A DNA stretch of 64,000 nt from UBA1181 sp963654355 (GCA_963654355.1 CAVKBM010000004.1:13336-77335); one strand, 5' to 3'; shown: positions 7,820-16,774, counted from the stretch's first letter. Notes: generated from the letters alone by a model not told the origin. Numbers and translations are program-made.

Positions 7820-8770
7820 TTACTTCTCTCCGATGATGACAACAGCCTTTCCTAAACCGCGAGCAACCACCTTGCAAGTCAAGTTGTATGGGGCTTTCTT
7901 CAAGAAAGAACGAAGCATACGTGCGAATCCTTCCGTGTCAATAGCCATTCCATTCTCTTTGTAGAGCGGGATACGAACTTGTTCGTAACGAAGCAAATTC
8001 TCTGAACCATCTATTTTTGAAAAACGACCAGATACGGTGTTAGCAGCCATCCAATTGTCAATAGACTCACCCAACTCTTCGCCCCCAAACTCTGACTCTA
8101 AGTCAACGCCTGCACCATTATCGAACACACGCACCTCAAGAGCAACCTCGCGCCCATTCGTCAACAGGTCATCAAAATGGCTCTGTAAACGATTGTTGAA
8201 ATTATCAATCTGTGCCAAGACAGCCTCCTGCAAAAGCTGAGCCGTAGTGGCAGAAAATGAAGGTGCGCTCACACCATTAGCACTTCCAATACTCTTGTTG
8301 GTGTATGAATCTTTTCCCTCCATAATATAGGTGAGAATAGACTTCGGGCCTTGATTCTCAATAGTCCAAGTAATCTCTATGATAATGTCGGCTTTTGCAG
8401 TGCGACGAAGGCGATCCAACGGACTCTCCGCCAAAGAAGCACCCGAAGTCTTGCTTAAAGTCAAATTATCCTCTGCCGTACTTTGGTTGATCGATTTGAT
8501 TGTGGCTTCCAAGTCTTTAAGAGGGAAACCACGCTCTGCCATCAAATCATTGATAGTCGAAATCACCATTTTAAGATTCATATCATTCTGAAGAGCTCTT
8601 GAATAGTCTGGAATGATAGACTTTGCACCCTGATTATCATATTCAGTAACATATCCGTTCTCGTTACACCACGCATCGCTCGGAACAACCATAATCGTAG
8701 GCTTCTTCGCTTGTGAGAACGCGGCAACTGCCAATAACAATGACACTGCCAATAACATTATCTTTTTCAT
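7820..8770 (-). CDS. Exported protein, DUF6175-like
   Basis: The protein has 316 residues, starting with the signal peptide MKKIMLLAVSLLLAVAAFSQA. It opens with a conserved-looking segment (PTIMVVPSDAWCNENGY) and contains a region rich in beta strands (ADIIIEITWTIENQGPKSILTYIM). The sequence resembles proteins I recall as DUF6175 in Bacteroidales, but this is from memory and unverified. It is the middle gene of five exported proteins transcribed together, about 30 bases from the next gene upstream (8802) and 69 from the one downstream. No enzymatic motif is visible. A structural or assembly role at the cell envelope is inferred from context only. Confidence 0.75.
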   Translation of the reverse strand: MKKIMLLAVSLLLAVAAFSQAKKPTIMVVPSDAWCNENGYVTEYDNQGAKSIIPDYSRALQNDMNLKMVISTINDLMAERGFPLKDLEATIKSINQSTAEDNLTLSKTSGASLAESPLDRLRRTAKADIIIEITWTIENQGPKSILTYIMEGKDSYTNKSIGSANGVSAPSFSATTAQLLQEAVLAQIDNFNNRLQSHFDDLLTNGREVALEVRVFDNGAGVDLESEFGGEELGESIDNWMAANTVSGRFSKIDGSENLLRYEQVRIPLYKENGMAIDTEGFARMLRSFLKKAPYNLTCKVVARGLGKAVVIIGEK

Positions 8771-8801
8771 CTAACTTTCTGTTTATTAACGTATTATTAA
8801 A

Positions 8802-9314
8802 TCATTCGGTCACCTTCAGAATTCCATCTTGAATCAACCGCTCTTTCAATTTGCCACCATACACGCAAACGGTTGTTTCGCAAAGAGACTGTCCGTCCGC
8901 TCTCGCCCACTTACTAGTTAGCCACTTGCGCTCTTTTACAGAGCAGAACTCTAAGTAAACTCCCTTGTCTTGAAAGAAAGTGTTAAAATAGTCGGCATAC
9001 TTATCTTTTGCGTTCACCTCCAAAAGTAAAGGTTTAACGGGTGACAAATTCAGCGAACTGCTAGGCTCAAGACCTTTGAAAATAACATCATAGACTGCTT
9101 GTTTGCGAGCCTCCTCAAGAGCATCTACAGCATTACGACCTCTACCCCACGAACGCACGGTATATGAACCATCACGTTCGGTAGCGATATATTGTGTCTT
9201 ATAGTCATAATAAGCCTGCGATTTTTTTGTTCCACAAGAAGAAAACAAAGCAACCACCGACATAAGAAACAACAATCTTAATATATTCTTTACACACACT
9301 GATTTCATATCCAA
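8802..9314 (-). CDS. Lipoprotein of unknown function, paralogue of the next gene
   Basis: This 170-residue lipoprotein has a signal ending in LFSSC (lipobox, cysteine at about residue 27). The mature part contains YTVRSWGRGRNAVDAL, then QAVYDVIFKGLE, which aligns with YLVKVWSYSRKPAVAM, then NAVHGVIFKGFTG in the neighbouring 9361-9855 gene. Both also share a later segment (YADYFNTFFQDKGVYLEF against FEDYFDGFFSDGGEYLKY). The two are therefore tandem paralogues, one lipid-anchored and one soluble in the periplasm. The alanine-rich helix before FKG is like that of LPP20-type envelope proteins, a tentative comparison. Function unknown. Confidence 0.75.
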   Translation of the reverse strand: MDMKSVCVKNILRLLFLMSVVALFSSCGTKKSQAYYDYKTQYIATERDGSYTVRSWGRGRNAVDALEEARKQAVYDVIFKGLEPSSSLNLSPVKPLLLEVNAKDKYADYFNTFFQDKGVYLEFCSVKERKWLTSKWARADGQSLCETTVCVYGGKLKERLIQDGILKVTE

Positions 9315-9360
9315 TGTTTTTTTTCAAAAAGACTCTATAATAATAAAGACATTTTATTGA

Positions 9361-9855
9361 TTAGAAACCGCTGCTCAACGACTTGATTACTCCAGCCTGT
9401 TCCAAAGCCTTGCGAAGTTGGTCTTTCTGCACAGTCACCGTAACACCCACCTTATATTCTCTCTTCAGCTTAATCACCTCCTTTGAGCCACTTGTCAACT
9501 GAACGTACTTCAAATATTCACCTCCATCCGAGAAGAAACCGTCAAAATAGTCTTCAAACTCTGTCTCAACTCCTGGATTAGAAGCCAAAGCACGCTGACT
9601 AACACATCCATTTGCACCCGTAAAACCTTTGAAAATCACACCATGAACAGCATTTTTCTTGCACTGTTCCATAGCCACCGCAGGTTTGCGAGAGTAACTC
9701 CACACCTTTACTAAGTAATTCCCCTGCACTGCGTTGCCAGCACATTCCAATTCATAACGGAAATTCTCCGTGTCTTTGTTTGCTTTATCTTTTGAACCTG
9801 CGAAACTCGCCATCGCAATCCCTAACGAAAGGATAAGAACCAAAACTTTTTTCAT
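9361..9855 (-). CDS. Periplasmic protein of unknown function, first gene of envelope cluster
   Basis: The 164-residue protein has a signal peptide (MKKVLVLILSLGIAMASFAGS) without a lipobox. Its mature domain is homologous by eye to the lipoprotein encoded just downstream, including the motif VIFKG and a shared aromatic D-Y-F-x-x-F-F segment. It is the first gene of the five-gene transcript; a TATATTTG -7 element lies at 9895-9902, 40 bases upstream of the ATG. Nothing in the sequence gives an activity. The pairing of a soluble and a lipid-anchored copy suggests that the two form a complex or sit at different membrane faces. Confidence 0.75.
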   Translation of the reverse strand: MKKVLVLILSLGIAMASFAGSKDKANKDTENFRYELECAGNAVQGNYLVKVWSYSRKPAVAMEQCKKNAVHGVIFKGFTGANGCVSQRALASNPGVETEFEDYFDGFFSDGGEYLKYVQLTSGSKEVIKLKREYKVGVTVTVQKDQLRKALEQAGVIKSLSSGF

Positions 9856-9894
9856 GCTTATAGAATTTCATTAATACTAAATTGATACTATTTG

Positions 9895-9902
9895 CAAATA
9901 TA
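9895..9902 (-). promoter_or_regulatory. -7 promoter element of the five-gene envelope cluster
   Basis: TATATTTG on the minus strand matches TAnnTTTG and lies 40 bp upstream of the first gene of the cluster. No convincing -33 TTTG is present. Confidence 0.45.
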
Positions 9903-9938
9903 GTTCTTTGATTAGCAACATTGAAACGAATATGAATA

Positions 9939-9967
9939 AAAAAGTCCAGAGCTTTCTCTGGACTTTT
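9939..9967 (-). terminator. Intrinsic terminator after the GH8 gene
   Basis: AAAGTCCAGAG and CTCTGGACTTT form an 11-bp stem with a four-base loop, flanked by A and T runs, 47 bases after the stop of the xylanase gene on the minus strand. Confidence 0.8.
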
Positions 9968-10013
9968 CCACATATCACTTTTTTAAGCAATTAAACGACA
10001 ATATTATTTCAAC

Positions 10014-13000
10014 CTATCGTCTTCTGACAATGAGTTTTGCCGTGGTTACACTATTTTCGGAAAAAACCTTTACAAGGTACGTTCCATCTGGCAAGTTAGC
10101 AACCGATGTCTCATTAGAATCTTTATTGTTAATCAAACGGACACCAGAAATGCTGTACACTTCAATGCTGCGAATATCATTCAATCCAAACACTGTAAAC
10201 GCTGTCGACGCAGGATTTGGCGCAATCGTCAAGCCCTCGTCAGCCTCAACATCTGCATTTCCAGTAGACGACGTAATCTTAATCGTAACATTGTTCTGCA
10301 CACAATCACTCATCACGCAGAAAGTGGTATCCTTTGTATAGGTTACGCCTTTGTAGACTACAGAGCCTTCTCCTTGCAAATTAACTGTCTTCGTTTCTGG
10401 AGCAGGCTTGTAAATCTTAAAGTTTCCAGAGGCATTCAACATAGAAAGGAAATAAACCATTCCATTGTAGTAACGCCATTGACCTGATGGAGCGCTAGTG
10501 TTCCACAATGCGTTGACATATTCTTTCGCTAAAGAAGATTCACTTTCATCCAATGCGAATACTCCTACACCATTTGCCCCTTTCTGTCCTTCGCTGTATG
10601 ATCCATCACTTGAGGCGCCATCTACAGTGAAATATCCATGGCTATAATTGTCTTTCTTAAAGAAATTAAGCAACTTGCTCATCATAGCAGGTTGGCGACT
10701 ATCCGAGGCAAACCAATGGTAGTCCATACCGACATTCATAGCGCAACGAATAGCATCATATTTGTACCATTGTGTATCATAGCCTGCCCAACTTGGGTAG
10801 TATGGAGTACCATCAAACTGAGAATAATCAGGGAATAGTCCTGTCGTTGAGTTGCTTGAATTACAGAGTAAATCACGAGCGGCAGCAGCCGTCTTTCCCC
10901 AGAACTCTTGATTGGTGTCCGTCCATCTTGCCCACAATTCTAAGAAACCTGGCAGATTATATGAAGGATCGGTAAATCCGTAAGAAGTCTCACCAAAGGT
11001 GATGAGGTAATTACTCATATTAAAGATTGGACTGACTGCCCCAGCGGATCGGTTCGGCTTGTCAAGCAACTCCTTGATAAGATACTGCGCTTCCACCTCG
11101 TAGTTGATTTCGCCATCATTGCCCCATCGATGAGACGCAAAGAAGAGAGACATCAAGAAATAAGCTTCACCATCGGGAGCACAAGAAGTTCCTTTGATTG
11201 TTCCATCTGTTGAACATTGCCAAGCAAACAACCCTTCTCTTTCATTTCCTGAAGGATATTGCATATACTTCTTAGCCCATTTCCAAATTTTATCAAACTG
11301 TTCTTGGTGGTCTAACTGCACACAAATCATCATTCCGTATGACATACCTTCAGTGCGGACATCCTGATTTCCTGTGTCATAGATATACGCCATTCCATCA
11401 GATGTCTCATAGTAGACTTTCGTAGACTCTGTTTCAAAGAAGTGCTTCCAAACGGATTGAATCTTTGCATCTGTCTCGTCTTCAGTCTTCCCTAAATATT
11501 CATTGAAAAGATTTCGATAGACTCCCGTATGGTAGGCGCCAGTGCCTTCAACATCGCAGCTTGGTCCTGTATAAGCACCTGATGAACAAGCTGTTGTAGA
11601 GCTACCGGATGACTTACAGGCTTTAATAGTAAGTTGAGAAGAAGTAGCCAAAACCGTTCCCGAAGTCTTCTCAATGGTTAATGTCCCGGTCCCCGTCAAT
11701 GAAGAGGTCGGATTCCAATCATACGAGCCAGACTCTTTGATTCCACTCTTCAAAAGAGTTGTGGCAACCCCCTGCAAACCAATGTAGTTGATATTCGCAC
11801 CCGAGGTGGCGGTATTGATGTAGAAACGCACTTTCGTAGTAGTGAACGGAGCATCAAAAGTCTTCTTAAAATCATTGCCTATGGTCAAACCACTGTAAGC
11901 CGTCTTCCACGTTCCATTCTCATCATATTGGATTTCAAAACTCGTCACTGTTCCGTATGTAGTGAACTCGTCGATCGTGATTGCACCCACTGTCGATTCC
12001 TTCGCCAAAGTCAATTCCACCCACTGATCATTGGCAGAAGCGGCGCCCCAACGATTGTTCTTTCCGTGATCATCAGAGTAGGTTAGAATATTCGAAACGC
12101 TCCACGAGAAAGTGTTATCGTCATTTGTCCACTCAGATGAGGCAGAAGCACTTGAAACGGCAATGTCAGAGCCAGCACCTGCATTCCACTTCAAACTGTA
12201 GGCTGAATTTGCCTCTCCCTCAATTGTCCATGCTATTGTATAAGTTGAATCCACACAAGTAGTCTCTACAGCAGACGGCGTCGTGAAAGACACTTTGGGA
12301 TCCTCCACAGCAGATGTTCCAGACACAATCAATATAGATCCATTGTCTGGCACAGCGTCAAAATAAACATACCCATCCGACACCGAAGAAGTCAACTCCT
12401 CATCATTCTGAGCCACAGAAACATCACTCCAGCCATCAGGCAATGGATAACGAAGAGACAACGGATAATTATAGGTGTCGTCATCCAAATTATCTGTCAA
12501 TGAAAGAGTTACACTTTTGTCATCTTTTGCCGTTACAGTTGCAGTCGCCGCATCTCGTTCTTTCGCATACATAATGGCATCACAGAAACGAGCCACCCAA
12601 ATTTTACTGTCATTCTTGCTTGCATACGACAATGCACCTTCAAAAGCATCAACGTCCGTAGGTGAGTAATAAGACCCTTCTTTCATCTCATGAATCAAGA
12701 AGACAGCCCAACCGCCTTTGTTGATGGCTTCATCCAACTTTGATGTGAAAGCAGAAGCAGTATTGACACTTCCTTGATTTCCGCAGATAATGGAACTGAT
12801 ACGATAGTAGTTAGATGGTGTCTTTCCATGTACTTGACCATCACAGATTCGCCCACCTATGTAGTATTTGGCGATTTCTGATTCTGTGGGTTCATTGCAG
12901 TTTGGATAGACGATTGTCTTCACTGTGTTACCCACTTTCGACTCGATGGTTGCCTTAGAAGTAGACAACTCTGAATCGGACATTGTGGTTGGGTGCGTGT

Positions 13001-13301
13001 CGGAATGGCTTCCCACCTCGTGACCATTAGCCACCAATGTCTTGAAATCTGTCCACGACAAAAGGTTATCATACCCTTTTTCAGGCCAAGAAGTGATGGC
13101 GAAGAAAGAAGCCTTGTAACCGTATTTGTCCAAAAGAGGAACTGCGTAGGTAGTCTGAGTTTTCAGACCGTCATCGAATGTGAACGTGGTAGCTGCCGTG
13201 CGGAATCCCTTCCAAGTAGCGATCTCCTGAGCGTTCACCACTGACATGCTCGCCAACGCAACCGCACATGCCAACGCCTTAATTTTAGAGAATTTCGTCA
13301 T
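10014..13301 (-). CDS. Secreted polysaccharide deacetylase (CE4)-GH8 oligoxylanase fusion with T9SS sorting domain
   Basis: This 1095-residue protein has a signal peptide (1-25, ending VNAQ). A NodB/CE4 deacetylase domain spans about 30-245, with metal-binding TFDDG (41-45) and HSDTH (99-103). A discoidin/CBM-like beta domain lies near 390-515 (WVELTLAKESTVGAITIDEF). A GH8 catalytic domain spans about 594-985, with the proton-donor region RTEGMSYGMM near 650, as in reducing-end xylose-releasing exo-oligoxylanases. The type IX secretion sorting domain is near 1025-1095 (IAPNPAS, then DGTYLVKV, ending IVRRR). It probably removes acetyl groups and trims xylo-oligosaccharides at the cell surface. 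It stands alone, without SusC/SusD genes. The domain order is read from motifs; xylan as the substrate is inferred. Confidence 0.9.
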   Translation of the reverse strand: MTKFSKIKALACAVALASMSVVNAQEIATWKGFRTAATTFTFDDGLKTQTTYAVPLLDKYGYKASFFAITSWPEKGYDNLLSWTDFKTLVANGHEVGSHSDTHPTTMSDSELSTSKATIESKVGNTVKTIVYPNCNEPTESEIAKYYIGGRICDGQVHGKTPSNYYRISSIICGNQGSVNTASAFTSKLDEAINKGGWAVFLIHEMKEGSYYSPTDVDAFEGALSYASKNDSKIWVARFCDAIMYAKERDAATATVTAKDDKSVTLSLTDNLDDDTYNYPLSLRYPLPDGWSDVSVAQNDEELTSSVSDGYVYFDAVPDNGSILIVSGTSAVEDPKVSFTTPSAVETTCVDSTYTIAWTIEGEANSAYSLKWNAGAGSDIAVSSASASSEWTNDDNTFSWSVSNILTYSDDHGKNNRWGAASANDQWVELTLAKESTVGAITIDEFTTYGTVTSFEIQYDENGTWKTAYSGLTIGNDFKKTFDAPFTTTKVRFYINTATSGANINYIGLQGVATTLLKSGIKESGSYDWNPTSSLTGTGTLTIEKTSGTVLATSSQLTIKACKSSGSSTTACSSGAYTGPSCDVEGTGAYHTGVYRNLFNEYLGKTEDETDAKIQSVWKHFFETESTKVYYETSDGMAYIYDTGNQDVRTEGMSYGMMICVQLDHQEQFDKIWKWAKKYMQYPSGNEREGLFAWQCSTDGTIKGTSCAPDGEAYFLMSLFFASHRWGNDGEINYEVEAQYLIKELLDKPNRSAGAVSPIFNMSNYLITFGETSYGFTDPSYNLPGFLELWARWTDTNQEFWGKTAAAARDLLCNSSNSTTGLFPDYSQFDGTPYYPSWAGYDTQWYKYDAIRCAMNVGMDYHWFASDSRQPAMMSKLLNFFKKDNYSHGYFTVDGASSDGSYSEGQKGANGVGVFALDESESSLAKEYVNALWNTSAPSGQWRYYNGMVYFLSMLNASGNFKIYKPAPETKTVNLQGEGSVVYKGVTYTKDTTFCVMSDCVQNNVTIKITSSTGNADVEADEGLTIAPNPASTAFTVFGLNDIRSIEVYSISGVRLINNKDSNETSVANLPDGTYLVKVFSENSVTTAKLIVRRR

Positions 13302-13425
13302 AAAATTTATCTTTTAATGTAATAATGGAAATCCAAATATAACATTAAAACCGCAAAGTTGTGAAATAAAGACTATAGAAAACTATACTTTTGCAAAAAA
13401 CACGAACTGAAGAAATTTTATCGGC

Positions 13426-13791
13426 ATGGTCAAATCATTTTTTCTCGTTGGAATCGGCAGTTTTTTAGGAGGCGGATTGCGTTGGATCGTCTCGCTTCTC
13501 CCTTGGACGTGCGGATACCCAATAGGTACGTTTTTCGTCAACATCGTAGGCTGTTTCCTCATCGGACTATTCTCAGGCTTAGCCACCAAATGTGCGTTCA
13601 TTCAGACCAACCTACTGTTCTTCGCCACTGGCTTCTGTGGCGGATTCACCACTTTTTCTACTTTTTCAAAAGAATCACTTGACTTCCTTCAGGCTGGCAA
13701 CTATTTTCACTTCGCCCTTTATGCTGTCGGTAGCTTCATTTTAGGCATCATTGCAGTGTTAGTGGGAAATTTTGTGGGGAAAACGGTATAA
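13426..13791 (+). CDS. crcB: Fluoride efflux channel CrcB/Fluc
   Basis: This 121-residue integral membrane protein has four hydrophobic segments and the family motifs GTFFVNIVGCFLIG (Asn of the pore region) and GFCGGFTTFSTFSKE (central Na+ site and Phe box). Fluc proteins form antiparallel dimers that export fluoride. The length is normal. A TACTTTTG -7 element lies about 30 bp upstream of the ATG. No fluoride riboswitch motif was recognised in the short upstream region. The HNH gene starts 21 bases downstream in the same direction. Confidence 0.93.
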   Translation: MVKSFFLVGIGSFLGGGLRWIVSLLPWTCGYPIGTFFVNIVGCFLIGLFSGLATKCAFIQTNLLFFATGFCGGFTTFSTFSKESLDFLQAGNYFHFALYAVGSFILGIIAVLVGNFVGKTV

Positions 13792-13812
13792 ACAACGATA
13801 AAATCATTATTT

Positions 13813-14538
13813 ATGGCATTTACAATAGACTCAATTTCTGATTTTCACAACTACTTAAAGCAAGCAGGAGAAGTTAGCAAGCACGCTATCACAAACTATA
13901 TTTCGTGGATAAAATTTCTATCTAAATATCACGACATTAATATGATAGAGAGTGAAGAACAAATCGCAACCATCATAGAAGCTGAAAAAGTATTGCAAGA
14001 GAATAGGTCTGTCTATAACAGTGCGAAGGATCTGATAAATTTCAAATCTGCCCTTAGGAAACTGAAAGAATTCCAACAATCTGATTTCTATAAGATTCAA
14101 ACGAACACAATTCTTTCAGAAATTGACAAAATCAAATGTGATGATAGCATTCAAAGCACTGAGAAAGAAACGATTATACGAGCAAGAATAGGTCAAGGTA
14201 AATTTAGAGAGAAGTTAATCCAATACTGGCAAGGTTGCGCTATAACAGGATGCGACTTCATGGACATTTTAGTGGCTTCTCATATAAAACCTTGGTGCGT
14301 AGCCGACAACACCGAACGTTTAGACTGCTTCAACGGCTTATTGCTACTTCCAAACATAGACAAACTCTTCGATAAAGGCTATATTTCCTTTGATTCAAAT
14401 GGCAAAATTCTTTTCTCTACTTGTTTTTCCAAAGACGACAGGAAAGCATTAGGATTGGACAACTCCATCCATTTACTGAAACTGACAGAGAAACACGACG
14501 CATTTCTCTCTTATCATAGGGAAAATTGCTTGATATAG
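13813..14538 (+). CDS. HNH endonuclease family protein
   Basis: This 241-residue protein has a C-terminal HNH nuclease domain. CAITGCDFMDILVASHIKPW carries the first His at the end of a strand, and FNGLLLLPNIDKLFDKGYISF carries the N and the second metal-binding region; this is the HNH_2 type seen in restriction-like enzymes. The N-terminal 110 residues are helical (FHNYLKQAGEVSKHAITNYI) and resemble a DNA-binding SAM-like domain. No methylase is adjacent, so a stand-alone or methyl-dependent restriction role is possible but not shown. It is probably co-transcribed with crcB, 21 bases upstream, and ends in a strong terminator. Confidence 0.85.
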   Translation: MAFTIDSISDFHNYLKQAGEVSKHAITNYISWIKFLSKYHDINMIESEEQIATIIEAEKVLQENRSVYNSAKDLINFKSALRKLKEFQQSDFYKIQTNTILSEIDKIKCDDSIQSTEKETIIRARIGQGKFREKLIQYWQGCAITGCDFMDILVASHIKPWCVADNTERLDCFNGLLLLPNIDKLFDKGYISFDSNGKILFSTCFSKDDRKALGLDNSIHLLKLTEKHDAFLSYHRENCLI

Positions 14539-14558
14539 CCTTTGAGCGATAAAAAAGG

Positions 14559-14598
14559 AACACTCCCCAAAGCCTAAACTTTCAGGGAGTGTTTTTTT
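14559..14598. terminator. Bidirectional intrinsic terminator
   Basis: AACACTCCC pairs with GGGAGTGTT across a 17-base loop, with TTTTTTT on the plus side and a T run on the minus side. It lies between the converging HNH and DAHP synthase genes. Confidence 0.85.
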
Positions 14599-14618
14599 AG
14601 TACATCTATTTCAACTAA

Positions 14619-15680
14619 TCAGTCGCCCATTATCTTCATCTGTTGGCGAACAGACTCCGAGTGGATGGCTTCGAAGACAACCTTCATAAAGTCGGCATCC
14701 ATCTCTAAAGAGACACCCTCGGAAGCACGTTTGCTGATAATCTCATCGTAACGGTTGGTTTGAAGAATTGGCATTTCATGCTCTTTCTTGTAGGTTCCGA
14801 TTTCACGAGAGATACGCATTCTTTTTGCCAATGTATCGATGAGCGTCATATCAATCTCGTCTATTTGTTTGCGCAATTCCGTCAAGCTTTCAGTGGTTTG
14901 ATTGGTTTCACGAACCACTAAATTATTGAGAATCAAGTTCAAAACCTCTGGAGTTACTTGCTGCGAGGCATCGCTCCAAGCATGGTCTGGGTCAATGTGC
15001 GACTCAATAATCAAACCATCAAACTGCAAATCCATCGCCTGTTGGCAGAGAGATGCAATCAAATCACGACGACCAGAAATGTGGCTTGGGTCGCAGATGA
15101 TAGGCAAATCAGGGATTCGACGATGCAACTCAATAGGAATGTGCCACTGTGGAAGGTTGCGGTAGAGTTTCTTATCGTAAGTGCTGAATCCACGGTGGAT
15201 TGCTCCTAAACGTGTGATCCCCGCATTGTTGATTCGTTGCAAAGCGCCAATCCACAATTCAAGGTCTGGGTTTACGGGGTTTTTCACCAACACAGGAATA
15301 TCTGTGCCTTTCAACGTATCGGCAATCTCTTGCACAGCAAATGGGTCTGCCGTGGTACGTGCGCCCACCCAAAGAAGGTCTATATCATACTTGAGTGCCT
15401 CCTCAACATGCTTTGCAGTGGCAACTTCAGTAGCGGTGAGCATACCAGTCTCCTTCTTCACCTCTTGCATCCAAGGAAGTGCTGTTACGCCATTTCCCTC
15501 GAATCCTCCTGGTTTTGTACGTGGCTTCCATATCCCCGCACGAAAAACTTTCACTCCATTTGCTGCTAACTGTTTTGCAGTGTCTAACACCTGATCCTCT
15601 GTTTCTGCACTACAAGGACCTGCGATCACTAATGGTCTCTTGGCTTCTACGCCAGGGAGATTCAAACCTTTTAATTCCAT
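14619..15680 (-). CDS. Bifunctional 3-deoxy-7-phosphoheptulonate synthase/chorismate mutase
   Basis: This 353-residue enzyme carries a DAHP synthase domain (about 1-255) with LVIAGPCSAET, AGIWKPRTKPGGFEG, LVKNPVNPD and CDPSHISGRRDL. A C-terminal type II (AroQ) chorismate mutase domain (about 265-350) follows, with LRKQIDEIDMTLIDTLAKRM. It joins the first step of the shikimate pathway to the step that commits chorismate to Phe and Tyr. It lies 48 bases after pheA in the same direction and so falls under the tandem attenuators upstream of pheA. Feedback by prephenate or chorismate through the mutase domain is known for such fusions. The family order in Bacteroidetes often includes tyrA nearby; none is present here. 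Confidence 0.93.
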   Translation of the reverse strand: MELKGLNLPGVEAKRPLVIAGPCSAETEDQVLDTAKQLAANGVKVFRAGIWKPRTKPGGFEGNGVTALPWMQEVKKETGMLTATEVATAKHVEEALKYDIDLLWVGARTTADPFAVQEIADTLKGTDIPVLVKNPVNPDLELWIGALQRINNAGITRLGAIHRGFSTYDKKLYRNLPQWHIPIELHRRIPDLPIICDPSHISGRRDLIASLCQQAMDLQFDGLIIESHIDPDHAWSDASQQVTPEVLNLILNNLVVRETNQTTESLTELRKQIDEIDMTLIDTLAKRMRISREIGTYKKEHEMPILQTNRYDEIISKRASEGVSLEMDADFMKVVFEAIHSESVRQQMKIMGD

Positions 15681-15728
15681 AATTTATTATTGTTATACTG
15701 TATTATTATCTTTTATACATATCTATCT

Positions 15729-16571
15729 TTAGACAGTCTGACGCCCCTCTTGATACTCACCCAGAATCTGCAAGTCTTTTAAAAGAGGTGTAACCGCCGT
15801 GATAGCTTGCGTATAGTGGAGATAATTATTAAAAGAGAGGCTAATGAAAAATTGGTATTCCCATTCACGACCGATAAGTGGCATGGATTGTATTTTTGAC
15901 AAGTTAAGACCGTAATAAGAGAGTATTGATAGCACTTTTGCAAGTGATCCTTCTTCGTGAGGAAGGGTGAAAACGAGAGAGGCTTTATTGGGCGACTTTC
16001 CTTTGTTCAAGTCTTCGACCACCCAAGGATCACCTACAATGAGGAAGCGAGTGAAGTTTCGTTTGTTGGTTTCTATTCCTCGTTCCAATATTTCCAATCC
16101 ATAGATTTCAGCGGCCAACTCTCCGCAAATAGCACCTACACCCATTTTACCCTCGTTGGCAACACGCCTTGCGCTTGATGCAGTATCGTCACTCTCAATA
16201 GCCTTGATATGCTTATTTTTTTTCAAAAAATCCTGACATTGCATCAAGGCGATAGGATGCGAGTGTACTTCGTGTATATCCTCGATTCTCTGTCCAGGCA
16301 AAGCAACTAAGTTATGCTTGATCCTTAGTTTCTGCTCGCCTGCGATTTTCAATCCACTCTCTTGCAACAGTTTATGGTTTCCGAGGAGACTACCTGCTAT
16401 GGTATTTTCAATGGCAACTGCTCCTAAAACAGAAGGATCTTTTTTTAAAGTCTCGAAAACATCTTTGAACGTCTCACAATCAACCACCTCTATCTCTTCG
16501 TCTCTGAAATATTCACGAGCGGCTATGTCGTGGAAACATCCTGCTATACCTTGTATTGCAACTCTTTTCAT
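15729..16571 (-). CDS. pheA: Prephenate dehydratase
   Basis: This 280-residue enzyme converts prephenate to phenylpyruvate in phenylalanine synthesis. The catalytic domain (about 1-185) starts RVAIQGIAGCFHDIAA and includes GAVAIENTIAGSL and the Thr site DTASSARRVA. A C-terminal ACT domain (about 195-275) for Phe feedback contains EGSLAKVLSILSYYGLNLSKIQSMP. The ATG at 16571 is chosen because an in-frame upstream start (16640) would read through a terminator stem. The gene follows two Phe/Tyr attenuators and precedes DAHP synthase/chorismate mutase. Confidence 0.95.
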   Translation of the reverse strand: MKRVAIQGIAGCFHDIAAREYFRDEEIEVVDCETFKDVFETLKKDPSVLGAVAIENTIAGSLLGNHKLLQESGLKIAGEQKLRIKHNLVALPGQRIEDIHEVHSHPIALMQCQDFLKKNKHIKAIESDDTASSARRVANEGKMGVGAICGELAAEIYGLEILERGIETNKRNFTRFLIVGDPWVVEDLNKGKSPNKASLVFTLPHEEGSLAKVLSILSYYGLNLSKIQSMPLIGREWEYQFFISLSFNNYLHYTQAITAVTPLLKDLQILGEYQEGRQTV

Positions 16572-16605
16572 ATATTTTTTCTTTTCTTCTTTGTCTTTAG
16601 AACAC

Positions 16606-16637
16606 AATAAAAAATCCCGCTTTTTCAAGGCGGGATT
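16606..16637 (-). terminator. Attenuator 2 terminator upstream of pheA
   Basis: On the minus strand AATCCCGC (16630-16637) pairs with GCGGGATT (16613-16620), followed by a U run. The 5' arm and loop contain CCCGCCTT (16627-16634), which is also the partner of the antiterminator strand at 16667-16674, so the two structures exclude each other. It lies 35 bases before the pheA start. Confidence 0.9.
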
Positions 16638-16674
16638 CAATATCTACAAAAAGCAACAAGCTTCTGCCCGCCTT
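16627..16674 (-). promoter_or_regulatory. Attenuator 2 antiterminator
   Basis: AAGGCGGG (16667-16674) pairs perfectly over 8 bp with CCCGCCTT (16627-16634). The first strand overlaps the stop codon of leader peptide 2 (16673-16675). A ribosome that finishes the peptide hides it; a ribosome stalled on Phe or Tyr codons upstream leaves it free to block the terminator. Confidence 0.85.
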
Positions 16675-16753
16675 ATGATCTCATAAAGTAGTAAAAGTAA
16701 AAGAAGCCGTAAAATCGGTCGTCTTTACAGACTCGCTTGAAACATACGCTCAT
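16673..16753 (-). CDS. Phe/Tyr leader peptide 2
   Basis: This 26-codon ORF encodes a peptide whose second half is aromatic: RFYGFFYFYYFMRS. In total it holds six Phe and four Tyr, eight of the ten packed within residues 14-23. It starts after an A/G-rich stretch (AAAGAAAG) and ends on the antiterminator strand. It is the sensor of the second of two tandem attenuators in front of pheA. Translation has not been shown, but codon content, position and the downstream alternative stems fit ribosome-mediated attenuation closely. Confidence 0.85.
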   Translation of the reverse strand: MSVCFKRVCKDDRFYGFFYFYYFMRS

Positions 16754-16774
16754 TTTTCTTTCTTTTAGAATTAT

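Noticed and set aside
15681..15728. tyrA fragment between pheA and DAHP synthase
   Set aside because: The gap is 48 bases and has no coding potential.
16572..16640. Longer N-terminus of pheA from 16640
   Set aside because: It would translate the U tract and 3' arm of terminator 2; the family N-terminus fits the ATG at 16571.
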